Assembly (NCBI RefSeq): GCF_003048405.1
Contig: NZ_PIQS01000001.1
Span: 558,001 to 622,000 of the forward strand
Reading direction: 5' to 3'
DNA: 64,000 nucleotides
From: Campylobacter concisus
GTDB lineage: Bacteria > Campylobacterota > Campylobacteria > Campylobacterales > Campylobacteraceae
Shown here: piece by piece, positions 52,963-61,778 of the stretch
How positions within the stretch are numbered: the stretch's first letter is position 1
Layout of the letters: each line of letters begins with the position of its first letter
The notes under the pieces: generated by a model
Seen by the model: the letters and a program-made list of their open reading frames with translations, nothing else
Database searches by the model: none
Told to the model about the DNA's origin: nothing
Made by a program: the position numbers and the translations under genes

Positions 52963-54798
52963 TTATTTCTCAAACGCTTTTTGTAAGCTAAATGGGAATG
53001 CCTGATAGCCCATAGCATTTGTCATCTTTATCTCGATGCTAGGCTCTTTTGCACCCCACTCAAACTCATCGATGTGCGGGCTAGGAAGTCCCACTGGGCG
53101 ACCTTTTGCGATGTCAAACTGCATACCAGCAACGGCTGAGTAGACCATAACGCTATCAAGGTCATCTTGATACTGCGTAAGGCTAGTAACCGAGCTATAC
53201 CACTCTTTACCGCGCTCTTTGCCGTACTCCCAGATCTGCTCAACGGTCTTTTTGTTCTCATCGATCTTATAAACGACCGCGCGAGAGTACTTCATACCAG
53301 CGATGGCTGGTTGCTCCATGCCCCTTGTGTCGCCGTTGTCAAAGACACTTAGATAAATTTCGCCTTTTTTAGACTTGCTATCTATCCTAAATGCCGTATG
53401 TTGCGTCCACTGCCAGTCAAAGCCGCCTGTTTCGCTCTCGTATCCTGGACATTTTGAGTACTCATCTTCGCAGACTATTTTGTTACCTTTGGTGTCGACT
53501 GGTTGAAGAAGTTTATCTTTAAATTTATCGCTCCAGCCTTTATGAGCACCCATTATCCATTTTACTTGTTTATCACGGCCGATTTTGATGACTGCATCTT
53601 GGTGGCGGCTTGAGATTATGATGCTATCGTCGCTTGGGTCATAATCCACGCTATTTACGTGAGCCCAGTTACGTCCAGGGCCTGCGCCGACGATGTCACC
53701 CCACTTATCGTGAGTATCCATCGACTGAAGCTCATCAGAGCTTGCAGTGTGGCCTGCTTTTTTAGCGTCGATATTTAAGCAAACTGCGCCTTGATCAAGT
53801 GTTTTTAGCACGATATCGCGGTAAGGATCAAGAATTTCATAAAGCCTAAAGTCATCAACTACGTTGCCGTCGCGGTCAAGCTCAACGATCACGTCGCGCA
53901 CTGTTCTTACGTTTTTGCCGTCAGCCCTTTTGTAGTCAGCATTTGCAACGCGCAAGAAGTAGTGTCCATTTTGTGCTACGTCCATCGAGTGAGAGAAGTC
54001 GTTGTAGCTAGCTGGTAGCTCGCGGTTAAAAATTTCTCTACCCATGATGTCGTATTTTGCGTATCTTTGGCCGTATCCCCAAGTCATAGCACCGTCGTCA
54101 TTTTGTTTAAAGCCCATCATTACGCCAGCGTGAAATGGCTGTTTTAGGTCGTAAATTTTGCTTGGCTCAAGGTACCATCTAACCTCGCCTTTTGTATCAA
54201 GGATGAAGTTATTTGGGCTGTAGTTCCACTCGATAGCACCGCCAGCTGGGTTGTTCCAAACGACTTTTGTGCCTTTTCCAGTTTTATTTACAAAGTTATT
54301 TACATAGTAAAGCCTGTTTGCAAATTTGGCAGTCGCAGGCTTGGTAACCTCGATCTTATCAAAGAGCGCGCCCTTTTGATTTGGTGTGCCAGCGCTTTCT
54401 AGATAGATAGCTGGGGCGTAAATTTTATAGCTCTCTTTTATATGCTCAGTCTTGCCCTTGTAGCTCTTGTCGTACTCGACCTCAACGGTATTTTGATAGT
54501 CAGGATACATGCCAAAAACTGGGATGCCGCCATGTGTGCGAAGATGCTTATCAGCCACTTTGTAGCTTATCACCTGACCGCCTTGTTTTGGCACGATGGT
54601 TACTTTTGCATTGCTTAGTGTATAGCCGCCATTTTTGATGACTGCTGTAAGTGGGGCAGTATCGTATGGATTTACCACTACTTCGCCTATTTGTCCAGTT
54701 ATAGCGTAGTCTAGTTTAGCCCCGCTTGGACCGCCTATCGCAAAAGCGCTCGAGCAAAGCACCGAAGCTAGTGCAACACAACTCAAAGTCTTTTTCAT
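52963..54798 (-). CDS. astA: Arylsulfate sulfotransferase (AssT/AstA)
   Basis: 611 residues with a signal peptide cut near AFA-IGG. It moves sulfate from one phenolic compound to another in the periplasm through a sulfohistidine. Residues matching the E. coli AssT active site are present: H270 (YNDFSHSMD), H380 (NWAHVNS), R398 (SSRHQ) and the likely sulfated H467 (WTQHTAF). C443 and C450 sit where the structural disulfide lies, just before the active histidine. The gene is divergent from a locus with DsbA and DsbB, its likely oxidation partners, as in C. jejuni and uropathogenic E. coli. Confidence 0.93.
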   Translation of the reverse strand: MKKTLSCVALASVLCSSAFAIGGPSGAKLDYAITGQIGEVVVNPYDTAPLTAVIKNGGYTLSNAKVTIVPKQGGQVISYKVADKHLRTHGGIPVFGMYPDYQNTVEVEYDKSYKGKTEHIKESYKIYAPAIYLESAGTPNQKGALFDKIEVTKPATAKFANRLYYVNNFVNKTGKGTKVVWNNPAGGAIEWNYSPNNFILDTKGEVRWYLEPSKIYDLKQPFHAGVMMGFKQNDDGAMTWGYGQRYAKYDIMGREIFNRELPASYNDFSHSMDVAQNGHYFLRVANADYKRADGKNVRTVRDVIVELDRDGNVVDDFRLYEILDPYRDIVLKTLDQGAVCLNIDAKKAGHTASSDELQSMDTHDKWGDIVGAGPGRNWAHVNSVDYDPSDDSIIISSRHQDAVIKIGRDKQVKWIMGAHKGWSDKFKDKLLQPVDTKGNKIVCEDEYSKCPGYESETGGFDWQWTQHTAFRIDSKSKKGEIYLSVFDNGDTRGMEQPAIAGMKYSRAVVYKIDENKKTVEQIWEYGKERGKEWYSSVTSLTQYQDDLDSVMVYSAVAGMQFDIAKGRPVGLPSPHIDEFEWGAKEPSIEIKMTNAMGYQAFPFSLQKAFEK

Positions 54799-55074
54799 AA
54801 CATCTCCTTTGGATAAATTTTATAAACTCTACTCATAAAGCTTATAAAATTTAGAAAAAGCCTTGGAATGCCCAAGGCTTAAAATAGGTAAAAGGAGTAA
54901 TAAAAAATATTGCGTCCTTCGTAATTGTAATAAAACCTTATAACATAAAAATCACGATAAACTTTATAATGGCTTAAAATCTAAATTTATATTAAAAATT
55001 TTTGCCTTTTTGGATATTAAGCTAGCATTTACGCTTTAGCACTTATAATCAGCCCAAACAATGGAGTAAAACTT

Positions 55075-55821
55075 ATGACACTAACTTACAATGCAAAGAA
55101 AATTTATGAAATTTGGTTTGACTCAAAAAGTGAGCTTGAAGAGAGCAATGCTAGCTTTTTAGAGGATTATTTAAATTTTTTAGGCGATATTAGTGAAGTG
55201 ATAAATATTGATGAAAAAACGAGACTTTCAGTTATCATCGCCTCTCTTTGTGTGAGCAAAGGTGCGAAAAGCTCATTTAAAAGCTTCATTAGGGCTGCTT
55301 TAAATGTGGGCATATCAGTAAAAGAGATAAGAGAAATTTTATATCAAGCAGTGCCTTATGCTGGGCTTGGCAAGGTAGAAGATTATATATTTTTAGCTGA
55401 TGAAATTTTTAATGAGCGCTATATAGAGCCTGAAAATATGCCTAAAAAATCAAGAGAGGGCAGAGGTGAACGAGGCCTTGAGATACAAAGAAAACTTTTC
55501 CCAGCGGTTGATAAATTTATCGCATCAATGCCAAATGATCAAAAACATATAATGGAGTTTTTATCGCAAAACTGCTTTGGCGATTTTTATGCAAGAGATG
55601 GGCTTAGTTTAGAGCTTAGAGAGCTTTTGACATTTGTCTATATCACGACTCTTGGCTTTGCAAAGCCACAGCTTTTAGGGCACATTGCTGCAAATTTTGG
55701 CATCGGCAACGATAGAGCTAAACTAATAAGCGTTGTTACGACACTTATACCATTTATAGGCTATCCGAGCGCTTTAAATGCATTATCAGCAATAAATGAG
55801 ATAAGTTCTAGTAAAAATTAA
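55075..55821 (+). CDS. Carboxymuconolactone-decarboxylase-like protein, two repeats
   Basis: 248 residues. Two CMD-like domains are visible: SVIIASLCVSKGAKSSFKSF with YQAVPYAGL in the first, and LELRELLTFVYITTLG with TTLIPFIGYPSAL in the second. The redox Cys-x-x-Cys of AhpD-type members is missing in both halves, so an antioxidant role is doubtful. Such proteins are frequent near oxidoreductase genes but mostly of unknown function. It precedes dsbA by 115 bp. Confidence 0.75.
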   Translation: MTLTYNAKKIYEIWFDSKSELEESNASFLEDYLNFLGDISEVINIDEKTRLSVIIASLCVSKGAKSSFKSFIRAALNVGISVKEIREILYQAVPYAGLGKVEDYIFLADEIFNERYIEPENMPKKSREGRGERGLEIQRKLFPAVDKFIASMPNDQKHIMEFLSQNCFGDFYARDGLSLELRELLTFVYITTLGFAKPQLLGHIAANFGIGNDRAKLISVVTTLIPFIGYPSALNALSAINEISSSKN

Positions 55822-55936
55822 ATTTTTAATCAATGCGATATCTTATAAATTTCAGCCAAAATTTATTCTAGCGTTAAAAGTGCGGTTGAGCTTGGTTGTA
55901 GAATAACTCAAAATAAATCATCTAAAGGAGATTATT

Positions 55937-56593
55937 ATGAGTTTTCTATCTAAATTTAGTAAGGCTATCTTTGCCGTTGCAGTTGCTGGTGCGATTAGTG
56001 CTAGTGCATTTAGCGAGGGTGAGGACTACGTCAAGCTTGAAAAGCCACTAAGTGTGGGACAAAATACGCTAGTTAAAATTTTTAGCTACGCTTGCCCATT
56101 TTGCTATAAATACGACAAGAGCGTCACTCCAAAGGTAGTTGAGAAAATTCCTGGCCTAAAATACGAGCCATTTCACCTAAAGACAAAGGGTGATTACGGC
56201 GAGGTTGCGAGCAAGGTTTTTGCCGTGCTTATCACTATGGACGAGGCAAAGGGTGTTAGTTTATTTGATGAAAATTCGCTATTTAAAAAGGCTAAATTTG
56301 CCTACTACAAAGCTTATCACGACAAAAAAGAGCGCTGGGGCGATGGCAAAGACGCTGAGGGTTTTTTAAAGACTGGTCTTGAGGCAGCTGGCGTTAGCAA
56401 GGCTGATTATGAAAAAGAGCTAGCTAATCCAAAAGTGACTGAGCTACTTAAAAAGTGGGATGAGAGCTATGATGTGGCTAAAATTCAAGGCGTGCCAGCA
56501 TTTGTCGTAAATGGCAAATATCTCATCATGACAAAATCAATCAGCTCGCTTGATGGCATGGCAGCACTCATCGAAGAGCTTCTTAAAAAATAA
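55937..56593 (+). CDS. dsbA: DsbA/DsbL-type thiol oxidase
   Basis: 218 residues with a signal peptide (MSFLSKFSKAIFAVAVAGAISASAFS). The active site is CPFC (C53, C56) in FSYACPFCYKYDK; the cis-proline loop is GVPAFVV. It introduces disulfides in periplasmic proteins. CPFC, rather than the CPHC of standard DsbA, is found in the AssT-dedicated DsbL branch. With AssT and DsbB alongside, this gene likely supplies the AssT disulfide. It starts behind AAAGGAG and is followed by dsbB after 8 bp. Confidence 0.92.
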   Translation: MSFLSKFSKAIFAVAVAGAISASAFSEGEDYVKLEKPLSVGQNTLVKIFSYACPFCYKYDKSVTPKVVEKIPGLKYEPFHLKTKGDYGEVASKVFAVLITMDEAKGVSLFDENSLFKKAKFAYYKAYHDKKERWGDGKDAEGFLKTGLEAAGVSKADYEKELANPKVTELLKKWDESYDVAKIQGVPAFVVNGKYLIMTKSISSLDGMAALIEELLKK

Positions 56594-56601
56594 GGTGTCA
56601 C

Positions 56602-57222
56602 ATGAGCTTTTTTAAAAAAATGGCTAAATTTCAAGACTCACGTATCTCTTGGGCGACCTTAGTCTTTGTAAGCGTTGCACTTGTCGTTATCGCGCACTCG
56701 CTCTTTCAAAACTACGCCTATATGCCTCCTTGCGAGCAGTGCGTCTATATACGTTTTGCATTTTTATGCATGGCGCTTGGCGGTGTGATCGCTATGATAA
56801 ATCCTAAAAATTTACTATTTGCTCTAATTGGCTACGTCTTTGCCTTTTGGGGAGCGGTACAGGGCATAATGTATAGCGTAAAGCTAGCCAAAATCCACGA
56901 TGCTGTGCATGGCGATGATCCTTTTGGTGTGCAGGGCTGCTCTACTGAGCCACACTATCCATTTGGCTTGCCGCTTGAGAAGTGGGCGCCTGACTGGTTT
57001 ATGCCAACAGGCGACTGCGGATATGACAGCCCTATGGTGCCTGATGGCGCGGTGCTAAGCGATCTACAAAAGAGCATAGTTGATCTTTATGCGGACGGCT
57101 GGTATCTTGTGCCATCATCTAAATTTATGTCGATGGCTGATTGCACGCTGCTTGGGTTTAGTGTTTGTTTTGTAGTACTTGCGCTTATGCTCGTTTCAAA
57201 GCTTTTATCCTTTTTAAAATGA
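56602..57222 (+). CDS. dsbB: DsbB/DsbI-type quinone-linked oxidase
   Basis: 206 residues, four membrane helices. Both DsbB cysteine pairs are present: C44-C47 (PPCEQCVYI) and C113/C139 in the second periplasmic loop (VQGCSTEP and TGDCGYDSP). It reoxidises the DsbA encoded 8 bp upstream. Unlike the two DsbI copies at 647 and 10429, this one has the full electron path. Confidence 0.9.
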   Translation: MSFFKKMAKFQDSRISWATLVFVSVALVVIAHSLFQNYAYMPPCEQCVYIRFAFLCMALGGVIAMINPKNLLFALIGYVFAFWGAVQGIMYSVKLAKIHDAVHGDDPFGVQGCSTEPHYPFGLPLEKWAPDWFMPTGDCGYDSPMVPDGAVLSDLQKSIVDLYADGWYLVPSSKFMSMADCTLLGFSVCFVVLALMLVSKLLSFLK

Positions 57223-57226
57223 ATTT

Positions 57227-57250
57227 AGTTAGCCCAAATTTGGGCTAACT
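57227..57250. other. Perfect 24-nt palindrome between dsbB and the sensor kinase gene
   Basis: AGTTAGCCCAAA followed directly by its complement TTTGGGCTAACT. It would form a strong hairpin but lacks a T-run, so it is either a terminator helped by other factors or an operator in front of the two-component system 18 bp downstream. Confidence 0.6.
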
Positions 57251-57267
57251 TAGGATATACTGCACGC

Positions 57268-58917
57268 ATGGGTATTAATTTAAAATCACAAAATATTAAA
57301 ATCTACGCCATCATCTTGCTTGCTAGCCTTTTTGTAATACTTCTTGGGCTAAATATTTACAGCAATGCAAAAGAGAAAATCATAGAGCTATCTGATAAAA
57401 ATAACATAGCAGTTAGCAAAAATATCGTAAATAACTTTCAAATTTGGCTTGATGAGCGTATAAATTCACTCGTTCGTGCGTCAAAATTTATACAAAATGC
57501 AGACATCGTAGATGACGATGAAAAGATAGCTGGCTTTATAAAGCTCTTTAAACAAAACGCGAAAGAATTTGATCTAATGCAGCTTTTAAGGGATGATGGA
57601 GAAATTTTTGTAGATGGAGAAAAAATTTTAGAAGAAGTTATGCCAAAGAGTGAAAGAGCAGGGCTTATCTGGTATGTGGAGACAAAAAATACAAATGCTC
57701 CAAGTGTAAATTTCATGCAAAAACATAAAATTTTAAAAGGCTCAACTCTAAATTTATGCGTTCCAGTCACAAAACAAGCGAAATTTAAAGCAGCACTTTG
57801 TGGCGTCGTGCGTATAGAAAATATCTTTAACAGCATTAAAAATTTTAGCCTTGCGCCAAATTCTTACTCATTTTTAGTGACTCATAGTGGTGAAATTTTA
57901 ACATCGATACCTGATCTTGCTTTAAAAAAAGAGATCGAGGAGAAATTTAAAGAGTTGTTTTTAAAAGACGAAGACATTACAAGCTTAAAAATAGGACAAA
58001 ATTTAATCCAAGTAGCTGAGATACCAACGATAAATTGGTTCATAGGAGCTGGCACAAATAACGAAGAGGAAATTTCAGCTTTAACAAAAGAAGCTTTAAA
58101 AAATGCTCTAAGCTTACTCTTTGCCTTCGTTGCGCTCACATTTTTGGCAAACATCCTTCATAATTTTATGTATAACAAGATAAAAAAGATACAAGATGAG
58201 TATGAAACATTGCTGACTCATAGAGCCAAAATGAGTGAGGCTGGCGAGCTAATAAGTGGTATCAATCATCAATTCATTCAGCCTGTAAATTCGCTAAAAC
58301 TAATGCTAAGCTCGTGCATAATGTTAAAAAAAGAAGGTAAATTAAGCGATGAGGAGCTAATAAATTTACTTGAAAAAGGACAAAGCTCAGTCAAACTTCT
58401 TTCAAGTACTATTGAAATTTTTAGGAATTTTTACAAAAGCGCTGAAAATGTGAGCGAATTTGAGGTGCAAACAAGCGTTAAAAACCTAATAACTCTCATG
58501 CACACAGAGCTAAGCCGTGCAAATGTTAGTGTAAAATTTAGTGGCTTTAACGAACAAAAAGTTCGTCAGATAGAAAATATAATCCAACAAATTTTACTAA
58601 TCCTAATACATAACGCAAAAGACTCACTTGTCGAAAGCTACAAAAATGAGCCACTAAAACGTATCATTGAGATAAAATTTAGAAGCTTTGAAGATAAGTG
58701 CTACATCGGAGTTTATGACAATGGGAATGGCGTAAGCGAGCAAATGAGCGAGAAAATTTTTACTTGGCTAAATACCACCAAAAAGCAAGGAAATGGCATA
58801 GGGCTTTATTTTGCTAAAAAGCTAGCGCAAGAAAAGCTAAATGGTGACGTAAGACTCGTAAATAACGCAAAACCAACGGTATTTGAGCTAAGTTTTGATA
58901 TAAATTTAAAGGACTAA
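57268..58917 (+). CDS. Membrane sensor histidine kinase
   Basis: 549 residues. A helix near 11-31, a periplasmic dCache-like sensor of about 240 residues (SLVRASKFIQNADI..., LIWYVETKNTNAPSVNF, YSFLVTHSGEIL), a second helix near 280-300, then the kinase: phospho-accepting H334 in ISGINHQFIQPVNSL, N-box LIHNAKDSL, G-boxes VYDNGNGVSE and GNGIGLYFAKKL. It is paired with the response regulator one base downstream. The ligand is unknown. Confidence 0.88.
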   Translation: MGINLKSQNIKIYAIILLASLFVILLGLNIYSNAKEKIIELSDKNNIAVSKNIVNNFQIWLDERINSLVRASKFIQNADIVDDDEKIAGFIKLFKQNAKEFDLMQLLRDDGEIFVDGEKILEEVMPKSERAGLIWYVETKNTNAPSVNFMQKHKILKGSTLNLCVPVTKQAKFKAALCGVVRIENIFNSIKNFSLAPNSYSFLVTHSGEILTSIPDLALKKEIEEKFKELFLKDEDITSLKIGQNLIQVAEIPTINWFIGAGTNNEEEISALTKEALKNALSLLFAFVALTFLANILHNFMYNKIKKIQDEYETLLTHRAKMSEAGELISGINHQFIQPVNSLKLMLSSCIMLKKEGKLSDEELINLLEKGQSSVKLLSSTIEIFRNFYKSAENVSEFEVQTSVKNLITLMHTELSRANVSVKFSGFNEQKVRQIENIIQQILLILIHNAKDSLVESYKNEPLKRIIEIKFRSFEDKCYIGVYDNGNGVSEQMSEKIFTWLNTTKKQGNGIGLYFAKKLAQEKLNGDVRLVNNAKPTVFELSFDINLKD

Positions 58918-58918
58918 A

Positions 58919-59599
58919 ATGCAAGAAGTCTTAGAAATTTTAAAAAAGACGTCCGTCTTGGTAGTTGAAGATGATGATATGGCAAGAGAGCTTATTATTA
59001 GCGGGCTTAAACCTTATTGCGAGCAGGTAATTGGTGCTTGCAATGGACAAGATGGCGTGGAGAAATTTAAAAAGCAAGGTTTTGATATCGTGATGAGCGA
59101 TATTCATATGCCAGTGCTTAATGGCTTTGAGATGATGAATGAGATGAAGCGCACAAAGCCACACCAAAAATTTATCGTCTTTACCTCTTATGATAGCGAT
59201 GAAAATTTGATAAAAAGCATGGAGGAAGGGGCGATGCTTTTTTTAAAAAAGCCTATTGATATGAAGGATCTTAGATCAATGCTTATTAGTTTAAGTTTTG
59301 AACGAGATGAAAAGCTAGTTTATTTAAGTGATGAGGTGAGTATAAATTTAAAAAGAGAGAAAATTTATAAAAACGGCATTGAAATTTATCTTAGCTTTTT
59401 GCAAAATAAGATATTTTGGCTCTTTGCTTATAACCTAAATAAGCTAGTTACTTATGAGATGATAGAAGAATTTGTCTATGAGAGCGATGTTAGCAAGGCG
59501 GCTATCCAAAATGTGATACTTCGCCTAAAACGCGAGCTTGGTGTAAAATTTAAAAACATCAGCGAGAGTGGATATATTTTAATCACAAAATCTGAATGA
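58919..59599 (+). CDS. OmpR-like response regulator
   Basis: 226 residues. Receiver domain with acidic pocket VVEDDD, phospho-acceptor D61 (MSDIHMPVLNG), T89 region (FTSYDS) and K111 (FLKKPI). The C-terminal half is a winged helix (EMIEEFVYESDVSKAAIQNVILRLKRELG), a DNA-binding fold. It is co-transcribed with the kinase and lies 93 bp before the stand-alone retention-module gene, making that gene a possible target. Confidence 0.88.
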   Translation: MQEVLEILKKTSVLVVEDDDMARELIISGLKPYCEQVIGACNGQDGVEKFKKQGFDIVMSDIHMPVLNGFEMMNEMKRTKPHQKFIVFTSYDSDENLIKSMEEGAMLFLKKPIDMKDLRSMLISLSFERDEKLVYLSDEVSINLKREKIYKNGIEIYLSFLQNKIFWLFAYNLNKLVTYEMIEEFVYESDVSKAAIQNVILRLKRELGVKFKNISESGYILITKSE

Positions 59600-59617
59600 T
59601 TTAGAATTATCGCCACC

Positions 59618-59633
59618 TTGTACCATAGTACAA
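59618..59633. promoter_or_regulatory. Palindromic operator of stand-alone retention-module gene
   Basis: TTGTAC-CATA-GTACAA, the same arms as at 37884 and 47408 with a different spacer, 59 bp upstream of the start. The DNA around it is otherwise not a copy of the adhesin promoters, so the conserved arms point to protein binding. Confidence 0.7.
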
Positions 59634-59692
59634 TATACAAAAGTAATTAAATATACTAAAATACCGACAAATAAAAATAAGGAATAAAGAAG

Positions 59693-60265
59693 ATGGCAGC
59701 AGTAGCTGGTATAGTTAAAAGCGTTTCATCTGATGTTATAGCGATAGACCAAAATGATCATGTAAGAGTTTTAGACGTAAATGATAAAGTATATATCGGA
59801 GAGGCTATAAAGGGCGAGAGCGAAAGCTCAAGCATTACAATCACTGCAAATGATGGACAAGATATATCAATAAACGGATACGATACTCTTTGGCTAGACA
59901 GTAGCGTAGTAAGCGATGATGTTGGTGAGTCTAGCATAGATACTGACGCATTGTTTAAAGCGCTTCTTGGCAATGATTATGTATCGATTTTAGATCATAT
60001 AAATGAAAAAGTAGATGATATTCTTAGTACAACCAATTTAGAGCAAGAAGAGCCAAATGATGAGGCTAGCGTAAATATTAGTTTTAATGAAATATATCCA
60101 AATTTAGCAAATGAGCATGGATTAAGAGAAGATGATCTCTTAGCTAAAATAAACGAACATAAAGAGAGCGATAAGCAGATGATAGATCCTAGCTTTGAGC
60201 ATACAAATCTTAACGCAACTACGATATATATAGATATCGATAACGACTTAAATAAACTTTCATAA
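59693..60265 (+). CDS. Stand-alone retention-module protein
   Basis: 190 residues. Residues 1-75 align with the retention module of the adhesins: MAAVAGIVKSVSSDVIAI, VNDKVYIGEAIKG, ITANDGQDISINGYDTLWLD. No TAAG site, repeats or type I secretion signal follow. The remaining 110 residues are acidic (EQEEPNDEAS) and match nothing I know. The gene ends with its own terminator, so this is not a truncated window artefact. It may be a decoy or regulator of the export channel, or a remnant of a shortened adhesin. Start after AAGGAATAAAGAAG. Confidence 0.7.
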   Translation: MAAVAGIVKSVSSDVIAIDQNDHVRVLDVNDKVYIGEAIKGESESSSITITANDGQDISINGYDTLWLDSSVVSDDVGESSIDTDALFKALLGNDYVSILDHINEKVDDILSTTNLEQEEPNDEASVNISFNEIYPNLANEHGLREDDLLAKINEHKESDKQMIDPSFEHTNLNATTIYIDIDNDLNKLS

Positions 60266-60288
60266 ATTTGAGCTTTTTGCTCAAATTT
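60264..60288 (+). terminator. Terminator of stand-alone retention-module gene
   Basis: AAATTTGAGC and GCTCAAATTT around a T5 loop, followed by CTTCTGTTTT. A perfect 10-bp stem. Confidence 0.75.
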
Positions 60289-60357
60289 CTTCTGTTTTAA
60301 AAAACTCAAATTTATCTAATATCCTCTATAATAAGCCAAAAATTTCAAAGGAAAACG

Positions 60358-61092
60358 ATGAAAAAAATTCTAATCATCGCAGGCTCTTGTAATAGTGGCA
60401 CAGCTGGACTTCAAGCAGATATAAAAACATGTGCTAGGCTTAATTGTTATAGTGCAACAGCGGTAACTTCTTTGGTCGCTGAGACTACGGATGCTGTAAA
60501 AAGCGTGGTTTGCTTAGAGCCTAGTTTTGTCAAAGATCAGCTAAATACGCTTGCGGAAGAATTTAGCTTTGATGCGATAAAAATTGGCATGCTATTTAGT
60601 GAAGAGATCATGGAAGTGGTGCGTGAGTTTTTACTAGCTCAAAATACCAAAGTAGTGCTTGATCCAGTTTGCGTCTCAAAAAGCGGACACAAGCTTATAA
60701 AAGATAGTGCGGTGGCAAAACTAAAAGAGCTAATGAGCTTAGCTACGGTAACTACTCCAAATTTAGATGAGGCAAATGTGCTTTTTGGTGATGATTATAA
60801 AGATTTGCCTTGTGATGTTATCGTAAAGAAACATATCAGCGAAGATAGCAGTATAGACACACTTTATAAAAAAGATGGTTCGCTAAGAAATTTTAAGACC
60901 CCACTTGTTAATCCGCTTGTAATGAGTGGAACTGGTTGTAGCTTCTCAACTGCACTTGCTTGCTTTTTAGCAAAGGGCAAGAGCCTAGAGGAGTCTATAC
61001 AACTTTCAAAAGAGTATATTTGTTCTATTATAAAAGAGAGCATAGATACAAAACTTGGCAAAAATCGCCTACTTTGGCATGGAGCGAAGTAA
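60358..61092 (+). CDS. thiD: Hydroxymethylpyrimidine (phosphate) kinase-like protein
   Basis: 244 residues of the ThiD family (thiamine pyrimidine branch). Motifs: GLQADIKTCARLNCYSATAV, DAIKIGML, VVLDPVCVSKSGHKL, TVTTPNLDEANVLFG and the anion-hole SGTGCSFSTALA. The first loop reads GSCNSGTAG instead of the usual GSDSGGGAG, so the conserved Asp is a Cys. The protein is about 20 residues shorter than typical ThiD. It faces the convergent rdd gene. Confidence 0.82.
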   Translation: MKKILIIAGSCNSGTAGLQADIKTCARLNCYSATAVTSLVAETTDAVKSVVCLEPSFVKDQLNTLAEEFSFDAIKIGMLFSEEIMEVVREFLLAQNTKVVLDPVCVSKSGHKLIKDSAVAKLKELMSLATVTTPNLDEANVLFGDDYKDLPCDVIVKKHISEDSSIDTLYKKDGSLRNFKTPLVNPLVMSGTGCSFSTALACFLAKGKSLEESIQLSKEYICSIIKESIDTKLGKNRLLWHGAK

Positions 61093-61096
61093 AAAT

Positions 61097-61519
61097 TTAT
61101 CCCTCTGATCTTTGCACGGCAGCTGAGTGAGTGATGATGTCGTGCAGATTTAGTTTGTCTTTTCTAAAAAAACAAAGGCAAAGTCCAAGTATACTAAAGC
61201 CAGCAAAGGCAAAGCAAATTTGGCGTAAGATGGTGTGAAAAAAACTTAGTTTTCTACCGGTTTTTAGGTTTATCAGATAAATTTCTTGTGCTTTGTAGCC
61301 TGGAGTTTGTGCTTTTATGCTAAAAAAAAGGCACATTATAAATGAAATTAAGCTATTTGCACCAAAAATGGCAATTTGGTTATGCAAAAATGCCTCTTTG
61401 CCATCGAGCACAAGATATGTTGTCGCATAAAATATTGGCATACCGATGATAAAAAGATCGATGATAAATGCCTTTGCTCTAGCCCAAACAGGTGCGATTT
61501 TTGCCTTTTGTTTTGCCAA
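61097..61519 (-). CDS. RDD-family membrane protein
   Basis: 140 residues, three hydrophobic helices, with the family signature RAKAFIIDLFII near the start and GYKAQEIYLINLKTGRKLSF in the middle. Function of the family is poorly known; some members transport ions. Last gene of the purM unit, one base after the small gene at 61521. Confidence 0.8.
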   Translation of the reverse strand: MAKQKAKIAPVWARAKAFIIDLFIIGMPIFYATTYLVLDGKEAFLHNQIAIFGANSLISFIMCLFFSIKAQTPGYKAQEIYLINLKTGRKLSFFHTILRQICFAFAGFSILGLCLCFFRKDKLNLHDIITHSAAVQRSEG

Positions 61520-61520
61520 C

Positions 61521-61778
61521 TCAATTTCCCGTGTTTATGTAGATACGGCTAAATTTCTCCCAGTCGTATAGATAGACTAGGTTATCGCTCTTGCCATTAT
61601 CGTGCGTGACGCAGAGCATAGTAGAGGCACGTGAGACCTTGCACCAGTGATTATAGAGATCAAGTTTTTTGATATCACTTTCTAGCACGCCAAAACAGCC
61701 TATATATTCATAAATGCTAAGATCAAAAAAGCTTTTATTTTCGGTCCTTAGCAAGCATTTTTTGCTATTTTCTTGCAT
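61521..61778 (-). CDS. Small hypothetical protein
   Basis: 85 residues, soluble, no motif I recognise (MQENSKKCLLRTENKSFFDL...). Its start overlaps the purM stop by one base and it abuts rdd, so it is almost surely translated from the same message. No signal peptide. Confidence 0.65.
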   Translation of the reverse strand: MQENSKKCLLRTENKSFFDLSIYEYIGCFGVLESDIKKLDLYNHWCKVSRASTMLCVTHDNGKSDNLVYLYDWEKFSRIYINTGN

